Below are positions 1-8,533 of a stretch of 64,000 bases of DNA, piece by piece (positions within the stretch are counted from its first letter, which is position 1; each line of letters begins with the position of its first letter). The DNA is from BMS3BBIN04 sp964552465 (GTDB taxonomy: Bacteria > Electryoneota > Electryoneia > Electryoneales > Electryoneaceae). The DNA lies in contig CAZKGR010000001.1 of the NCBI GenBank assembly GCA_964552465.1, positions 124,001 to 188,000 of the forward strand, in the 5' to 3' direction. The position numbers were made by a program, and so were the translations under genes. The notes under the pieces were generated by a model. That model was not told where the DNA came from. It did no database searches and worked only from the letters and a program-made list of their open reading frames with translations.

Positions 1-1232
1 GTGCCCGCTTTGTATGCGCCGATATTGATCAAATCTTCATTCTCACGCCAAACTGCCATGTCGGTTTGAATACTTTTCGCAGCTCGTTTCAATTCGTCCG
101 GCGCGACTTCTGCCATGACACGACTGATGCTTTCCAGCACATCCACAGCTGGATAGTGTCCTTCGGTCGCCATCTTGCGACTGAGCACAATGTGACCGTC
201 CAGAATGGAACGGACGGCATCTGAAATCGGCTCGTTCATATCGTCGCCTTCGACAAGCACGGTATACAACGCCGTGATCGATCCGGTGTCACTCCGTCCT
301 GATCGTTCCAGCAGTTTCGGCAACAATGCGAAAACGGATGGCGTAAAACCACGTGTAGTAGGCGGTTCTCCTATTGCCAGGCCGATTTCACGCTGAGCCA
401 TTGCCAGACGTGTAACCGAATCCATCATCAACATCACGTCGAGACCATTATCACGGAACGACTCAGCGATCGCGGTCGCCAACATAGCTCCTTTGATTCT
501 GATTAAAGCTGGTTTATCGGATGTAACTACTACAACAACTGATCGCTTCAGTCCTTCCTCGCCGAGATCACGCTCGATGAAATCACGGACTTCGCGTCCT
601 CGTTCACCGATAAGCGCGATCACGTTTATTTCAGCTTCTGTGTTACGTGCAACCATGCCCATAGTGACGCTTTTTCCAACACCCGATCCAGCGAATATGC
701 CGAATCGTTGTCCTTTTCCGCAGGTCAATAATCCATCAATAGACCGAATACCTAATGCGAGTGGTTTGGTGATCCGCTGCCGTTTAAGCGGATGAGGCGG
801 ATCTGCGCTGATTGGAACGCGCGCGACTGTATCCAAAGGTCCACGATCATCAAGTGGATTCCCGAGACCATCGAGCACACGTCCGAGAAGTCCGGGTCCT
901 ACTTTCACCGTGAATGGTCTTCGCAGCGAACGAACAATTGATCCTGGCGCAATTCCCGCCAACTCACCCAATGGCATGAGCAATACGTGATGATCTCGAA
1001 ACCCGACGACTTCTGCCAGCCCCCGCCTGCTATTGTTTCGATCCAGGATTTCGCATATCTCACCGACAGACGCATTCGGGCCACTCGATTCGATCACCAG
1101 ACCAACGACACGCACAACTCGCCCTCGTGGGACGAGCGGCTGCGCTTTGTCCAACAGGTCAGTGTACCCCTCAAACAAGGTGTCAACTGACGGCGGTGAA
1201 ATCGCTCGCAGTATGTCGGCGGTTTCTATCAC
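1..1232 (-). CDS. fliI: Flagellum-specific ATP synthase FliI (C-terminus cut by window edge)
   Basis: ATPase of the flagellar type III export apparatus, which works with FliH and FliJ at the cytoplasmic base of the basal body. About 410 codons are visible; the 3' end lies outside the window. The translation shows a Walker A loop (AGSGVGKS, near residue 165), the conserved ALIGERGREV stretch just after it, a Walker B region ending LMMDSVTRLAMAQREIGLA, and the EPPTTRGFTPSVFA segment typical of FliI/YscN rather than of F1-ATPase beta. The start is a GTG at 1232 that overlaps the fliH stop (GTGA, 4 bases), so the two are probably translationally coupled. It is the last visible gene of the flgB-fliI operon. 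Confidence 0.96.
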   Translation of the reverse strand, partial: MIETADILRAISPPSVDTLFEGYTDLLDKAQPLVPRGRVVRVVGLVIESSGPNASVGEICEILDRNNSRRGLAEVVGFRDHHVLLMPLGELAGIAPGSIVRSLRRPFTVKVGPGLLGRVLDGLGNPLDDRGPLDTVARVPISADPPHPLKRQRITKPLALGIRSIDGLLTCGKGQRFGIFAGSGVGKSVTMGMVARNTEAEINVIALIGERGREVRDFIERDLGEEGLKRSVVVVVTSDKPALIRIKGAMLATAIAESFRDNGLDVMLMMDSVTRLAMAQREIGLAIGEPPTTRGFTPSVFALLPKLLERSGRSDTGSITALYTVLVEGDDMNEPISDAVRSILDGHIVLSRKMATEGHYPAVDVLESISRVMAEVAPDELKRAAKSIQTDMAVWRENEDLINIGAYKAG

Positions 1233-2119
1233 GCGGAATCCTCGTTTGTTGGCGGTTCGTCTTCCAACAAAGCGATATGCAGTTCTTCCAAAATCGTTTC
1301 AATGGTTGCGTCAACAGATCCACCGTGTGTTTCCAGAATGATCCCACCACGGCTTACATGCGGGCTGGTGCGCACTTCTATTTCCTGGATTCCCTCACTT
1401 ACTGTCTTCAAATCCATTTCAGCAGCTTGCAATTCTGCTTCATCGTCCGGATGGCAGAGAACGCTGACAGTTGTTCTCTCGTTAGCTTGTTTCAACGCCT
1501 CTTTTGCCAATCCAGTTGCGATGCCCTCGTGTGCATTAGCAGCATCACCGATTATTTTTCCAGCAATCATCAGTGCGAACTTGACCAGTTTCTGTTCAGC
1601 AAGGCCGAAATAGTCTCGAGTAGCGGCAACGATCGTCTCGAGCAAGGATTCCAGTTTCTTCAGTTTTGCATCAACTTCTGCCTGCAATTCTTCCTTCGCA
1701 GTCTGTTTTCCTTCTACTAGCCCTTCCTGAAATCCAGCTTCATGTCCTTGTTCGCGTGCTGCCTCTATCTCATTTTTCGCAGTCTCGAGCTGGGCGTTCA
1801 AATCATCAAGCTCTGCCTGGAAGCGACCTTCCCGTTCTTCCATAGTTTCTATGCGTGTAATCCCATATTGTGATGGGTCGTATTCGATTCGCACTTCGTC
1901 GGCTGTTTCAGCACCGACAGGACGCAGAGATAAAGACGATACTTTCGGTAATGACGACTCGTCCGTACCGATAAGAACGCTTTCCTCTACGAGGGAATAC
2001 TCCCCGCGCAAAACACGCGTACGGGAAGCAGGCTTCGCGTGTTCCTCGCCAAGTGCCTGACCTGCTCCGGGAAGCAAAGTCCGGCGGCTGGGATTATACC
2101 ATTTGGTCTTCTGTTCCAT
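1229..2119 (-). CDS. fliH: Flagellar assembly protein FliH
   Basis: Regulator and stator-like partner of FliI in flagellar export. The 296-residue protein has a short basic N-terminus (KWYNPSRRTL), a long charged coiled-coil region at roughly residues 90-160 (ETMEEREGRFQAELDDL, then Glu/Lys/Gln-rich helix), and a C-terminal FliH/YscL-like domain ending in a TIETILEEL helix. Sequence identity in this family is low, so the call rests on the coiled-coil layout plus position between fliG and fliI. The start overlaps the fliG end by 26 bases and the stop overlaps fliI by 4 bases. Confidence 0.9.
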   Translation of the reverse strand: MEQKTKWYNPSRRTLLPGAGQALGEEHAKPASRTRVLRGEYSLVEESVLIGTDESSLPKVSSLSLRPVGAETADEVRIEYDPSQYGITRIETMEEREGRFQAELDDLNAQLETAKNEIEAAREQGHEAGFQEGLVEGKQTAKEELQAEVDAKLKKLESLLETIVAATRDYFGLAEQKLVKFALMIAGKIIGDAANAHEGIATGLAKEALKQANERTTVSVLCHPDDEAELQAAEMDLKTVSEGIQEIEVRTSPHVSRGGIILETHGGSVDATIETILEELHIALLEDEPPTNEDSA

Positions 2120-3119
2120 GGGAGATTACGATTTGCCCTTCTTCTTCGAGACGTCGAATGATGTCGATGACGCGCTGCTGTACTTCTTCCACTTCGCGGA
2201 GTCGGACTGGACCCATGAAGTCGAGTTCCTCTTCGATCATTTCTGCAGCACGACGTGACATGTTTGCCAGAATCTTGCTCTTCAGTTCTTCGCTCGCAGC
2301 CTTCAGGGCAAGCGCCAGCTCCTTGTTGTCCACTTCACGCAGCACCTTCTGAATCGAACGGTCGTCAAGATTAACCACATCTTCGAAGACGAACATGAGG
2401 TTCTTAATCTCACTGGCAAGGTCTGGATTCTCTTTCGCAATACCTGCCAGGATATTCTTCTCGAATCTTTGACCGACGAGATTCAGGATGTCCGCGGCTG
2501 TTTGAACACCACCGATCTGTGACGATCCAGCGCTGAAGTCGATGCGGTTTTCCAGCACCTTTTCGACAGCCGTGATTGTTTCGGGACTCACTCGTTCCAT
2601 CTGAGATAGCCGATACATGACATCGACTTGAACTTGCGGACTTAGTTCAGTAAGGACATTTGCGGCTTGCACCGGGTTGACCTGCGTGAGGACCAGTGCG
2701 ATAGTCTGGGGATGCTCTTTCTGGAGAAACGCGATGAGCTGGTTAGTATCCACATTCTCCAGAACGTTGAATCCCCGCACCTGCAGCGCTCGTTCGACAC
2801 GTTTCAGTATCTCCAGCGATTTGCCTTCACCGAGTGCTGCTTCGAGAACTTCTTGTGCGTAATGCAAGCCGCCGGCCGCAATGTACTGTTGTGCCATCAC
2901 CATTTGATGGAACTCCTGGTTCACATCATGCAAAACGTTACTCGGAACACCATCGAGCATGGCGATTTCCCGGCTGAGACGTTCAACCTCTGACTCGCTC
3001 AAGTATTGGTACACCTTTGACGACGCATGCGCTCCGAGTGAAACAAGGAAGATGGCCGCCTTCTTCGAACCCGATATATGCTCAACTGTTGTGCTTGGAG
3101 CTTTTGCCAAAACTGCCAT
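2094..3119 (-). CDS. fliG: Flagellar motor switch protein FliG
   Basis: C-ring protein that couples torque from the stator to the rotor and joins the MS ring (FliF) to the switch complex. At 341 residues it has the usual family length. Visible hallmarks are the KKAAIFLVSLG-type N-terminal segment, the middle-domain motif KEHPQTIALVL (about residues 135-145), and the C-terminal charged helix region LMFVFEDVVNLDDRSIQKVL followed by RRAAEMIEEELDFMGPVRL. It starts five bases after the fliF stop and its end overlaps fliH. Confidence 0.97.
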   Translation of the reverse strand: MAVLAKAPSTTVEHISGSKKAAIFLVSLGAHASSKVYQYLSESEVERLSREIAMLDGVPSNVLHDVNQEFHQMVMAQQYIAAGGLHYAQEVLEAALGEGKSLEILKRVERALQVRGFNVLENVDTNQLIAFLQKEHPQTIALVLTQVNPVQAANVLTELSPQVQVDVMYRLSQMERVSPETITAVEKVLENRIDFSAGSSQIGGVQTAADILNLVGQRFEKNILAGIAKENPDLASEIKNLMFVFEDVVNLDDRSIQKVLREVDNKELALALKAASEELKSKILANMSRRAAEMIEEELDFMGPVRLREVEEVQQRVIDIIRRLEEEGQIVISHGTEDQMV

Positions 3120-3124
3120 TGTAT

Positions 3125-4747
3125 TTACCCTTCCGCGAGCCAGGTTTTCAGCAGACGAGCTGTTTCTTCAGGTTTTTCTCCGACAAAATCCACCAACCTC
3201 TGTTGCAATTGGTTTGCCTCAATGACTTCATCAGGCATATCGCTATCGAGATCTGGCAGTGCGAGGGCATCTCCGCCCGAGCCCGTTATTCCAGGCAATG
3301 CGGCTATCGGTGAAGGTCCACTCGGCAGGGATGCCATCTTACGTTCCCACATATCTCGCGCGGCATTACTCGAAGCAGACAACAAATTCCGTACGTAGAG
3401 CAAGATCCCGATTACCGCGCCGCCGATTAGCAAGTTTCTCAGAATGGTAGCCCAGTTGTTGGACAACCAGCTCATGAATCCTGAAGTGGATACATAAGGT
3501 TGAGGTTGTTCGAAGGGTATGTTCAACACCGTGATTTCGTCTCCGCGCTGGTCGTTTACACCAAGTGCGGTACGGACTGCCTGCTCGATGTTCTGCATCT
3601 CTTCAATAGATCGTTCAACATATGTGCGTTCCACTGCTCCCCGATCATTTGCGATCTCACGATACGCACCATCGATAAGCACGGAGGCCGAGATACGTTG
3701 CACACCACCAGTTTGATGTGTTTCCTGAGTTAGAGTTTTTGAGATTTCATAGTTGGTGATATTGTTGGTTTCAGTCTGGTTTTCAGTGGATGCTGGGGGT
3801 GGTTGTGCCGGATCGACCTGATTCAGCGGTTGTGGATCATTTGAAGTACTTGAGGTCTCATTGATTTCTTCACTGCGAATGGCAACCCGCTCAGGATCAT
3901 AGAATTCACTGGTCGTTGAACTTTGAGTAAAATCCAGTTCGACAGAAACCCTTACTATCGACTTTTCCGGTCCCAGCAATTGCGAAAGCATCGTCTCAAC
4001 TTTTTGCATCAGGTCGTTTTCAACCTGACTTTTCAATTGCAGCTGAGTGTTAGACATTGCGAGCATCGGGTCACGCGTTTGCACGTCTGAAAGAATGTTA
4101 CCTCGACTGTCGATGATTGTCACATTGTCGCTATCCAATCCCTCTACCGAAGATGCAACCAGGTAAGATATTCCGGTAATCTGCTCGCTATTGATATCAC
4201 CACGTAGTCTCAGGGTCACGGACGCAGAGGGTTCTTCTTCCTTCTCGCGGAACAGGGCGGGCTCGGGAACCACGATATGGATACGAGCTTCTTCGACTTC
4301 GTCAAGCGAGGTGACTGTCCGAGACAGTTCTCCTTCCAGAGCTCGTCGGAAATTCAGTTTCTGGACAAATTCACTCATCCCGAGATTAGTTTCGTCGAAA
4401 ATCTCATATCCGGTTGAGCGTTTGCTCGGCATTCCTTCCTGGGCTAATTGGATACGCGCGTGATACTGATTCGCACGAGGAACTAGAATACGTGATCCTC
4501 CATGCTCCAGTTCGTATTCAATGCTGTTCTCATCCAACCACTGCGCGATTTTTCCAGCATCGTCTGGAGGCAAGTTGGTGAACAATGGAACCATATCTGG
4601 TGCACTGGCCCACCGTACGAGCAATCCAATCACCAGAATTGTGGCGATGCTTGCCCCTAAAACCGTGACCTTTTGCGTGAAGGTCAGTTTCTGGAAAACT
4701 GTTACAATCCGTCCCGGCATTGACGCGGGGTTTGCGCTGGCATTCAT
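3125..4747 (-). CDS. fliF: Flagellar M-ring protein FliF
   Basis: Integral membrane protein that forms the MS ring, the base on which the flagellum is built. It has 540 residues, the usual size. A first membrane helix lies near residues 29-47 (VLGASIATILVIGLLVRWA), followed by the YscJ/FliF ring-building domain (PLFTNLPPDDAGKIAQWL, then EVEEARIHIVVPEPALF). A Ser/Asn/Gln-rich variable linker spans about residues 280-340, and a second membrane helix lies near residues 425-445. The C-terminus (ETARLLKTWL) matches the FliG-binding tail. It lies between fliE and fliG as in most flagellar operons. Confidence 0.97.
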   Translation of the reverse strand: MNASANPASMPGRIVTVFQKLTFTQKVTVLGASIATILVIGLLVRWASAPDMVPLFTNLPPDDAGKIAQWLDENSIEYELEHGGSRILVPRANQYHARIQLAQEGMPSKRSTGYEIFDETNLGMSEFVQKLNFRRALEGELSRTVTSLDEVEEARIHIVVPEPALFREKEEEPSASVTLRLRGDINSEQITGISYLVASSVEGLDSDNVTIIDSRGNILSDVQTRDPMLAMSNTQLQLKSQVENDLMQKVETMLSQLLGPEKSIVRVSVELDFTQSSTTSEFYDPERVAIRSEEINETSSTSNDPQPLNQVDPAQPPPASTENQTETNNITNYEISKTLTQETHQTGGVQRISASVLIDGAYREIANDRGAVERTYVERSIEEMQNIEQAVRTALGVNDQRGDEITVLNIPFEQPQPYVSTSGFMSWLSNNWATILRNLLIGGAVIGILLYVRNLLSASSNAARDMWERKMASLPSGPSPIAALPGITGSGGDALALPDLDSDMPDEVIEANQLQQRLVDFVGEKPEETARLLKTWLAEG

Positions 4748-4822
4748 GCGACGTCAATCCATGCTTTTTTACGTTGGTTCAGATTGGCTCGAACAAAAGT
4801 ATCTGAACAGAAATACGTTATC

Positions 4823-5167
4823 CTACACCTGCATCCGCATTACTTCGCGGTAGGCATCAACGATCTTGTTTCGCACTTCCATCATCAAGTGGAAAGAAGT
4901 CTGCGCTTCTTCCATCGCCACCATGACCTGGTGAACATCTTCAATTTCTCCGGTCAGCAATCGTCTTGTTGCTTCATGCGCGTTCTTTTGCACCGAATCA
5001 ACGTTTTGCACCAACCCGCTAAGAGCTTCACCAAATCCAGTTCCCTGAACATTTTGGGAAGTAGGACTGTCAATCGAATTGTTGAGATTTGGTAGATCAC
5101 CCAGCCGCGGCAGTTCACTTGGGAATCGCCCCTGGATTACTCCCCCTATACCTGCAATATCAGCCAT
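4823..5167 (-). CDS. fliE: Flagellar hook-basal body complex protein FliE
   Basis: FliE forms the junction between the MS ring and the proximal rod and is the first protein exported by the flagellar system. The 114-residue protein has the conserved C-terminal half: FGEALSGLVQNVDSVQ, the ATRRLLTGEIEDVHQVMVA segment and QTSFHLMMEVRNKIVDAYRE, ending in MRMQV. The N-terminus is variable, as usual. A GGAG ribosome-binding site precedes the ATG. A 75-base gap separates it from fliF, and the 138-residue unknown protein lies upstream. Confidence 0.95.
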   Translation of the reverse strand: MADIAGIGGVIQGRFPSELPRLGDLPNLNNSIDSPTSQNVQGTGFGEALSGLVQNVDSVQKNAHEATRRLLTGEIEDVHQVMVAMEEAQTSFHLMMEVRNKIVDAYREVMRMQV

Positions 5168-5194
5168 AATGCGTTTCTCCGTATTCTAAAAATA

Positions 5195-5611
5195 CTACGC
5201 GTATGTATCAATGCTCATGCCCAGCCCAGGCGCCTGGACGGGGCTTTTCGGAACAGCCAATAGTTCATTCGAAACTGGTGTCATCTGTCTTGCCTGAATC
5301 TGTTCGCTGATGGGATTCATACGTGCTGGCGAGATGCCTGATGCTCCACTAATACCCTGGTTTGTCTGTGACATCCTTGCACGTTCGAGTTTCGCTGCCA
5401 GCGCCGGATTGCGTTGCGCCATCGCCAGTCGAGCTCTTTCAGCAACATCTGATGAAGCTGGTTGTGCTGTTCGAGTCGATTCCAGACGAGTCGTGAACCC
5501 TGCTTCGCGTGTCAAAGGTCGAATCGGTTCCGTTGTTCTGATTCCAGGTTGACGGGACCGTTGCTGTTCAATCAGTGCAGTGAAATGTTCAAGTCGTGAA
5601 TCGACGTGCAC
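5195..5611 (-). CDS. Unknown protein inserted between flgC and fliE
   Basis: A 138-residue protein I do not recognise. It starts with GTG at 5611 behind a good ribosome-binding site (AAGGGGG about 8 bases upstream) and sits 12 bases after flgC and 27 before fliE. It has no signal peptide or membrane segment and is rich in Ala, Arg, Gln, Ser and Pro. A central helix-prone stretch (AERARLAMAQRNPALAAKLE) is flanked by probably disordered arms, and it ends GMSIDTYA. Most bacteria have fliE directly after flgC, so its position suggests a rod- or export-related accessory role, for example a secreted rod component or chaperone. This is inferred from context only. Confidence 0.75.
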   Translation of the reverse strand: MHVDSRLEHFTALIEQQRSRQPGIRTTEPIRPLTREAGFTTRLESTRTAQPASSDVAERARLAMAQRNPALAAKLERARMSQTNQGISGASGISPARMNPISEQIQARQMTPVSNELLAVPKSPVQAPGLGMSIDTYA

Positions 5612-5623
5612 CGGATAACCCCC

Positions 5624-6124
5624 TTAGATTTCGAGTGCACGTTTTGCGATGCTCTTCGCAGCATCGATCGCAGATACGTTGGCCTCGTAATTTCGTGTCG
5701 CTGCGATCATATCAGTCATTTCGGTGATGATGTTGATTTTTGGTCTGGCTACGTAACCGAACTCGTTGGCGTCTGGATGAGAAGGATCGTAATAGAAATC
5801 GGGGGTTGAATTATCACGCACTTCCTGATGACGGACGCCGGAAAAATCAGTTGCGCTCGCCCGCGAGTAGCGTGGATTAATGTGATCATCGCGTGTGGCT
5901 TCCAGCTCAACTCCACCGCGGTCTTCTCCATGCATGCGATAGATTTTTGCGTCGCGAACGTCTTCGTGAAAGATGGAAATCCGCCGCCGATACGGTCCAC
6001 CTTCATCGGTTCGTGTCGTGTTTACGTTGGCGATGTTCTCTGCGATTGCGTCCATTCGTCGCCGGTTTGCGGAGAGCCCAGTCGCACTGATATCGATTGA
6101 TGAAAAGAGTCCGCGAATTTCCAT
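5624..6124 (-). CDS. flgC: Flagellar basal-body rod protein FlgC
   Basis: Proximal rod protein. It has 166 residues, slightly longer than the usual 135-150. The N-terminal rod signature is present (FSSIDISATGLSANRRRMDA, then AENIANVNTTRT), as is the C-terminal EMTDMIAATRNYEANVSAI and AAKSIAKRALEI helix that pairs with the N-terminal helix in the rod. It lies 14 bases downstream of flgB. The extra length is in the middle (about residues 60-115), which is charged and probably surface-exposed. Confidence 0.96.
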   Translation of the reverse strand: MEIRGLFSSIDISATGLSANRRRMDAIAENIANVNTTRTDEGGPYRRRISIFHEDVRDAKIYRMHGEDRGGVELEATRDDHINPRYSRASATDFSGVRHQEVRDNSTPDFYYDPSHPDANEFGYVARPKINIITEMTDMIAATRNYEANVSAIDAAKSIAKRALEI

Positions 6125-6138
6125 GATTCAACTCCGTT

Positions 6139-6546
6139 TTACTTCAATTTCGACAGAGAACGTATCGCTGTGAACAGGCCTTGCGCCCGCTTCGCAACCA
6201 TTGAATAATGCATGTTGTTGGTGAGCAAGGTGGTCATCTCACGCTCGGGAACAACACCGTTCGCTCCATTATCGGTGGCAGCGTCCATGTCCTTCCACGT
6301 CGCATGACGGACATGCTTGTAGTCCACTTCCCCACTCATGTGGTTCGGATGTAACCGGTTGCTATTTCCGCGATTATCGAGTGCTCGTGTCAATTGTGCT
6401 TCAAAGCTGACACGGGTAGGGATGTAGCCAGGAGTGGATGCATTTGCGATGTTGGAGGCGACCGCCCGGTGCCGTGCAGCGTAGGCGTCGAGGGTGTTTC
6501 GGTACAACGGCAAATGAGTGTTGTCGAACAGCAATTCCCGAATCAT
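6139..6546 (-). CDS. flgB: Flagellar basal-body rod protein FlgB
   Basis: Proximal rod protein and first gene of the flagellar operon seen here. I start it at the ATG at 6546 (MIRELLFDNTHLP) because a clear AGGAG lies about 7 bases upstream. An in-frame GTG at 6567 would add seven residues but has a less suitable upstream region. The rod motif is HRAVASNIANASTPGYIPTR, followed by a short variable region and the C-terminal VPEREMTTLLTNNMHYSMVA helix, for about 135 residues. The 198-base gap upstream, back to nadD, should hold the operon promoter; I found no convincing sigma-28 or sigma-54 site there. Confidence 0.95.
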   Translation of the reverse strand: MIRELLFDNTHLPLYRNTLDAYAARHRAVASNIANASTPGYIPTRVSFEAQLTRALDNRGNSNRLHPNHMSGEVDYKHVRHATWKDMDAATDNGANGVVPEREMTTLLTNNMHYSMVAKRAQGLFTAIRSLSKLK

Positions 6547-6744
6547 CCGGGTCTCCTGATTATCCACAGGAGGCTAAGCAACCCATATGCCAGCTGTATC
6601 ATGTTGGTAAACAGCAGGATAGCTGAGAAGTCTGGTTGAGGATCGGGGCAAGATGCTCCGGCAGTCGGCAAGGGATGCCGTAATTGTCAGCACGAGAATA
6701 TGAGAATTTGGGAGTGAAGCGCGGGTATAAGAAGTGGTACTGTT

Positions 6745-7335
6745 CTAGCGATACAGTCCGTGTGCTTGGATGAACTCACGCGTTGTCTCGGGAACTAGGA
6801 AACGGACGGTTTTTCCTTCAGCGATCCGTTCTCTAACGAGTGTAGATGAAATGGGAAGTGGCGGAAACTCGACCGTTTGGATCTTTTCGTGAAGGTGTTG
6901 CGGGATCTCACCTATGTCCCATCCGGGTCTGACAACGACCGCAATACCAACACGCTTCACGATTTCCACATGCTCCTTCCACCTGGTGAAGTTCGCAACT
7001 GAATCAGCACCCAGGATCAGAGTGAAGTCAAGTGTTGGATTTTGTTTTTGCAAATCGCGGATGGTATCAATCGTATAGCTGGGCCCGCTTCGCATGACTT
7101 CGTCATCTCTGACGACAAACTGTGAATGTTCATTCAGGGATTGTTGCAACATCTTCAAGCGAAGGTTTGGATCTGTAGCTTTTTGGTCCTGCTTCAGAGG
7201 ATTCACCCATGCAGGCATCCACCAGACTTCTGACAGATTCAGCACATCCATTACCCATTCGGCAACGAGCAGGTGCGCCATGGTGGGCGGATCAAATGTC
7301 CCACCAAACAGTCCGATTTGCTTTCGGTCAGTCAT
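6745..7335 (-). CDS. nadD: Nicotinate-nucleotide adenylyltransferase NadD
   Basis: Transfers AMP from ATP to nicotinate mononucleotide to give deamido-NAD in NAD synthesis. It has 196 residues, the normal length. The nucleotidyltransferase signature GLFGGTFDPPTMAHL is at residues 8-22 and the second motif ISSTLVRERI is near residue 162, both characteristic of the NadD/CoaD fold. The start overlaps the end of the BamD-like gene by 8 bases. It is the last gene before the flagellar operon. Confidence 0.95.
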   Translation of the reverse strand: MTDRKQIGLFGGTFDPPTMAHLLVAEWVMDVLNLSEVWWMPAWVNPLKQDQKATDPNLRLKMLQQSLNEHSQFVVRDDEVMRSGPSYTIDTIRDLQKQNPTLDFTLILGADSVANFTRWKEHVEIVKRVGIAVVVRPGWDIGEIPQHLHEKIQTVEFPPLPISSTLVRERIAEGKTVRFLVPETTREFIQAHGLYR

Positions 7336-8170
7336 CGTCCGTGGGATCGAAAATACTTAGAATACCGCGTTTATCGCCTTCGGCTGCTCTTTCCAGTTCT
7401 ACCTGATGCCGATTCTTCACGATCTCAATTTGCTCAGTTACATAGTCAGCTTTTTCACTCTCCGGGTATCGGATAAGAAACGCCTGATAGGCAGCCTGGG
7501 CTTCCATCCATTCCTTCTGGTCAGCCCAGCTGTCTGCCTTCAGTAGCTGCGCATCCTCAGCATACTCGGTGTCGTAGTAATCATCAAGGACAGACTGATA
7601 GTACATTCGTGCCGCTTCGTATTCAGTCATTCGGTGGTAGAGCTTGCCAGCCTGAAACTCCTTTTTCGCCAGTTTTGTCCGTAGCTCCTGAATGCGCTCT
7701 TCAGCCTCAGGAACCAGTGAGCTACTGGGGAAATCTTCGACGAACAACTGGAACATCTCTATTGCCTTAGTGCTGTATTGCTGCTCTTTATGATAGCTGG
7801 GGGATAACTCATAATAGCTTAAGCCCAGTTTATATTCGCTCTGTGCAACCAGCGGACTACGTGGGTACTGCACCATGAGTTTCTCATATTCGCTGGCGGA
7901 AATGATGTACTCTTTCATGAAATAATGGCTTTCTGCCAGCAAGTATTGCGCGGAGTCGGAGAGTGTTGATCCCGCGTAGTTGATCAGGAAGATCTCGAGG
8001 TGTTCAGACGAATCAAGATAACGTTCACGTTCGAAATAGTTCTTGATTTTTTCCCATGATGCTTCCATCGACAGATCATCATAGCCTCTACCCCGTGAAC
8101 ATCCGAGGGTCAACATCAGAACTATCTGCAAAATAACCAGCAGTGTTATGTGCAATCCATACCTTCTCAT
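7328..8170 (-). CDS. bamD: BamD-like outer membrane assembly lipoprotein (YfiO family)
   Basis: Probable BamD, the TPR lipoprotein of the machinery that folds outer-membrane beta-barrels. The 280-residue protein has a signal peptide ending in a lipobox (LMLTLGCSRG, lipid-modified Cys at about residue 24). TPR-like helical repeats follow, including FLINYAGSTLSDSAQYLLAE, EKLMVQYPRSPLVAQSEYKL and FVEDFPSSSLVPEAEERIQE. The Tyr/Pro pattern at repeat ends (QYPRSP, RYPESE) is typical of YfiO. The C-terminal 40 residues are charged. It sits between a small membrane protein and nadD, with lnt, the lipoprotein acyltransferase, in the same operon. Confidence 0.87.
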   Translation of the reverse strand: MRRYGLHITLLVILQIVLMLTLGCSRGRGYDDLSMEASWEKIKNYFERERYLDSSEHLEIFLINYAGSTLSDSAQYLLAESHYFMKEYIISASEYEKLMVQYPRSPLVAQSEYKLGLSYYELSPSYHKEQQYSTKAIEMFQLFVEDFPSSSLVPEAEERIQELRTKLAKKEFQAGKLYHRMTEYEAARMYYQSVLDDYYDTEYAEDAQLLKADSWADQKEWMEAQAAYQAFLIRYPESEKADYVTEQIEIVKNRHQVELERAAEGDKRGILSIFDPTDDD

Positions 8171-8533
8171 TCAGCCACTCCGAATCGTAAACAACAGCCA
8201 CGTTGAGGTTCCAACCGCCACCGTAATCAGAACAGGCGCCAGAATGCGCCAATATGTCGGGTTATCACCCTCAGACTCAACCCGGGCCTCCTCCACCATC
8301 AACATTTTGTTCATCATGGTCTGAGGTGCAACACTGCTCATACTCTGAGCAGAAATCGCCGGTATCAGTGGACGAGTAACCTGAAATTCAGATCTTATGA
8401 ACACAGTGTCACAGATGGGCAAAAGTTCCCTCGATCGGGAGTCACATTCAGAGTTTGATGTTTCAATCCCCAGCGATGTTGTCACCAACAAAAGCACGAG
8501 AATCGCACTATATCGCAAACGGTATAACTTCAT
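8171..8533 (-). CDS. Small unknown protein with signal peptide and C-terminal membrane helix
   Basis: I do not recognise this 120-residue protein. I start it at the ATG at 8533, which overlaps the lnt stop as ATGA; a longer frame up to 8620 would run inside lnt and lacks a plausible N-terminus. It has an N-terminal signal-like helix (YSAILVLLLVTTSLG), a Cys pair (SECDSRS and LPICDT), a Met/Ser-rich middle and a hydrophobic C-terminal helix (ILAPVLITVAVGTSTWLLF). It probably sits in the envelope with its middle facing the periplasm. The stop is directly next to the start of the BamD-like gene, so the two may be co-translated. Any link to envelope assembly is inferred from context. Confidence 0.7.
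   Translation of the reverse strand: MKLYRLRYSAILVLLLVTTSLGIETSNSECDSRSRELLPICDTVFIRSEFQVTRPLIPAISAQSMSSVAPQTMMNKMLMVEEARVESEGDNPTYWRILAPVLITVAVGTSTWLLFTIRSG

Noticed and set aside
1127..1720. Long plus-strand frame opposite fliH and fliI
   Set aside because: It lies fully antisense to well-supported flagellar genes, has no ribosome-binding site and no recognisable motif.
6600..6700. Sigma-54-like GG...GC pairs upstream of flgB
   Set aside because: Two candidate pairs on the minus strand have 8 bases between GG and GC instead of 10, so they do not fit the -24/-12 promoter.
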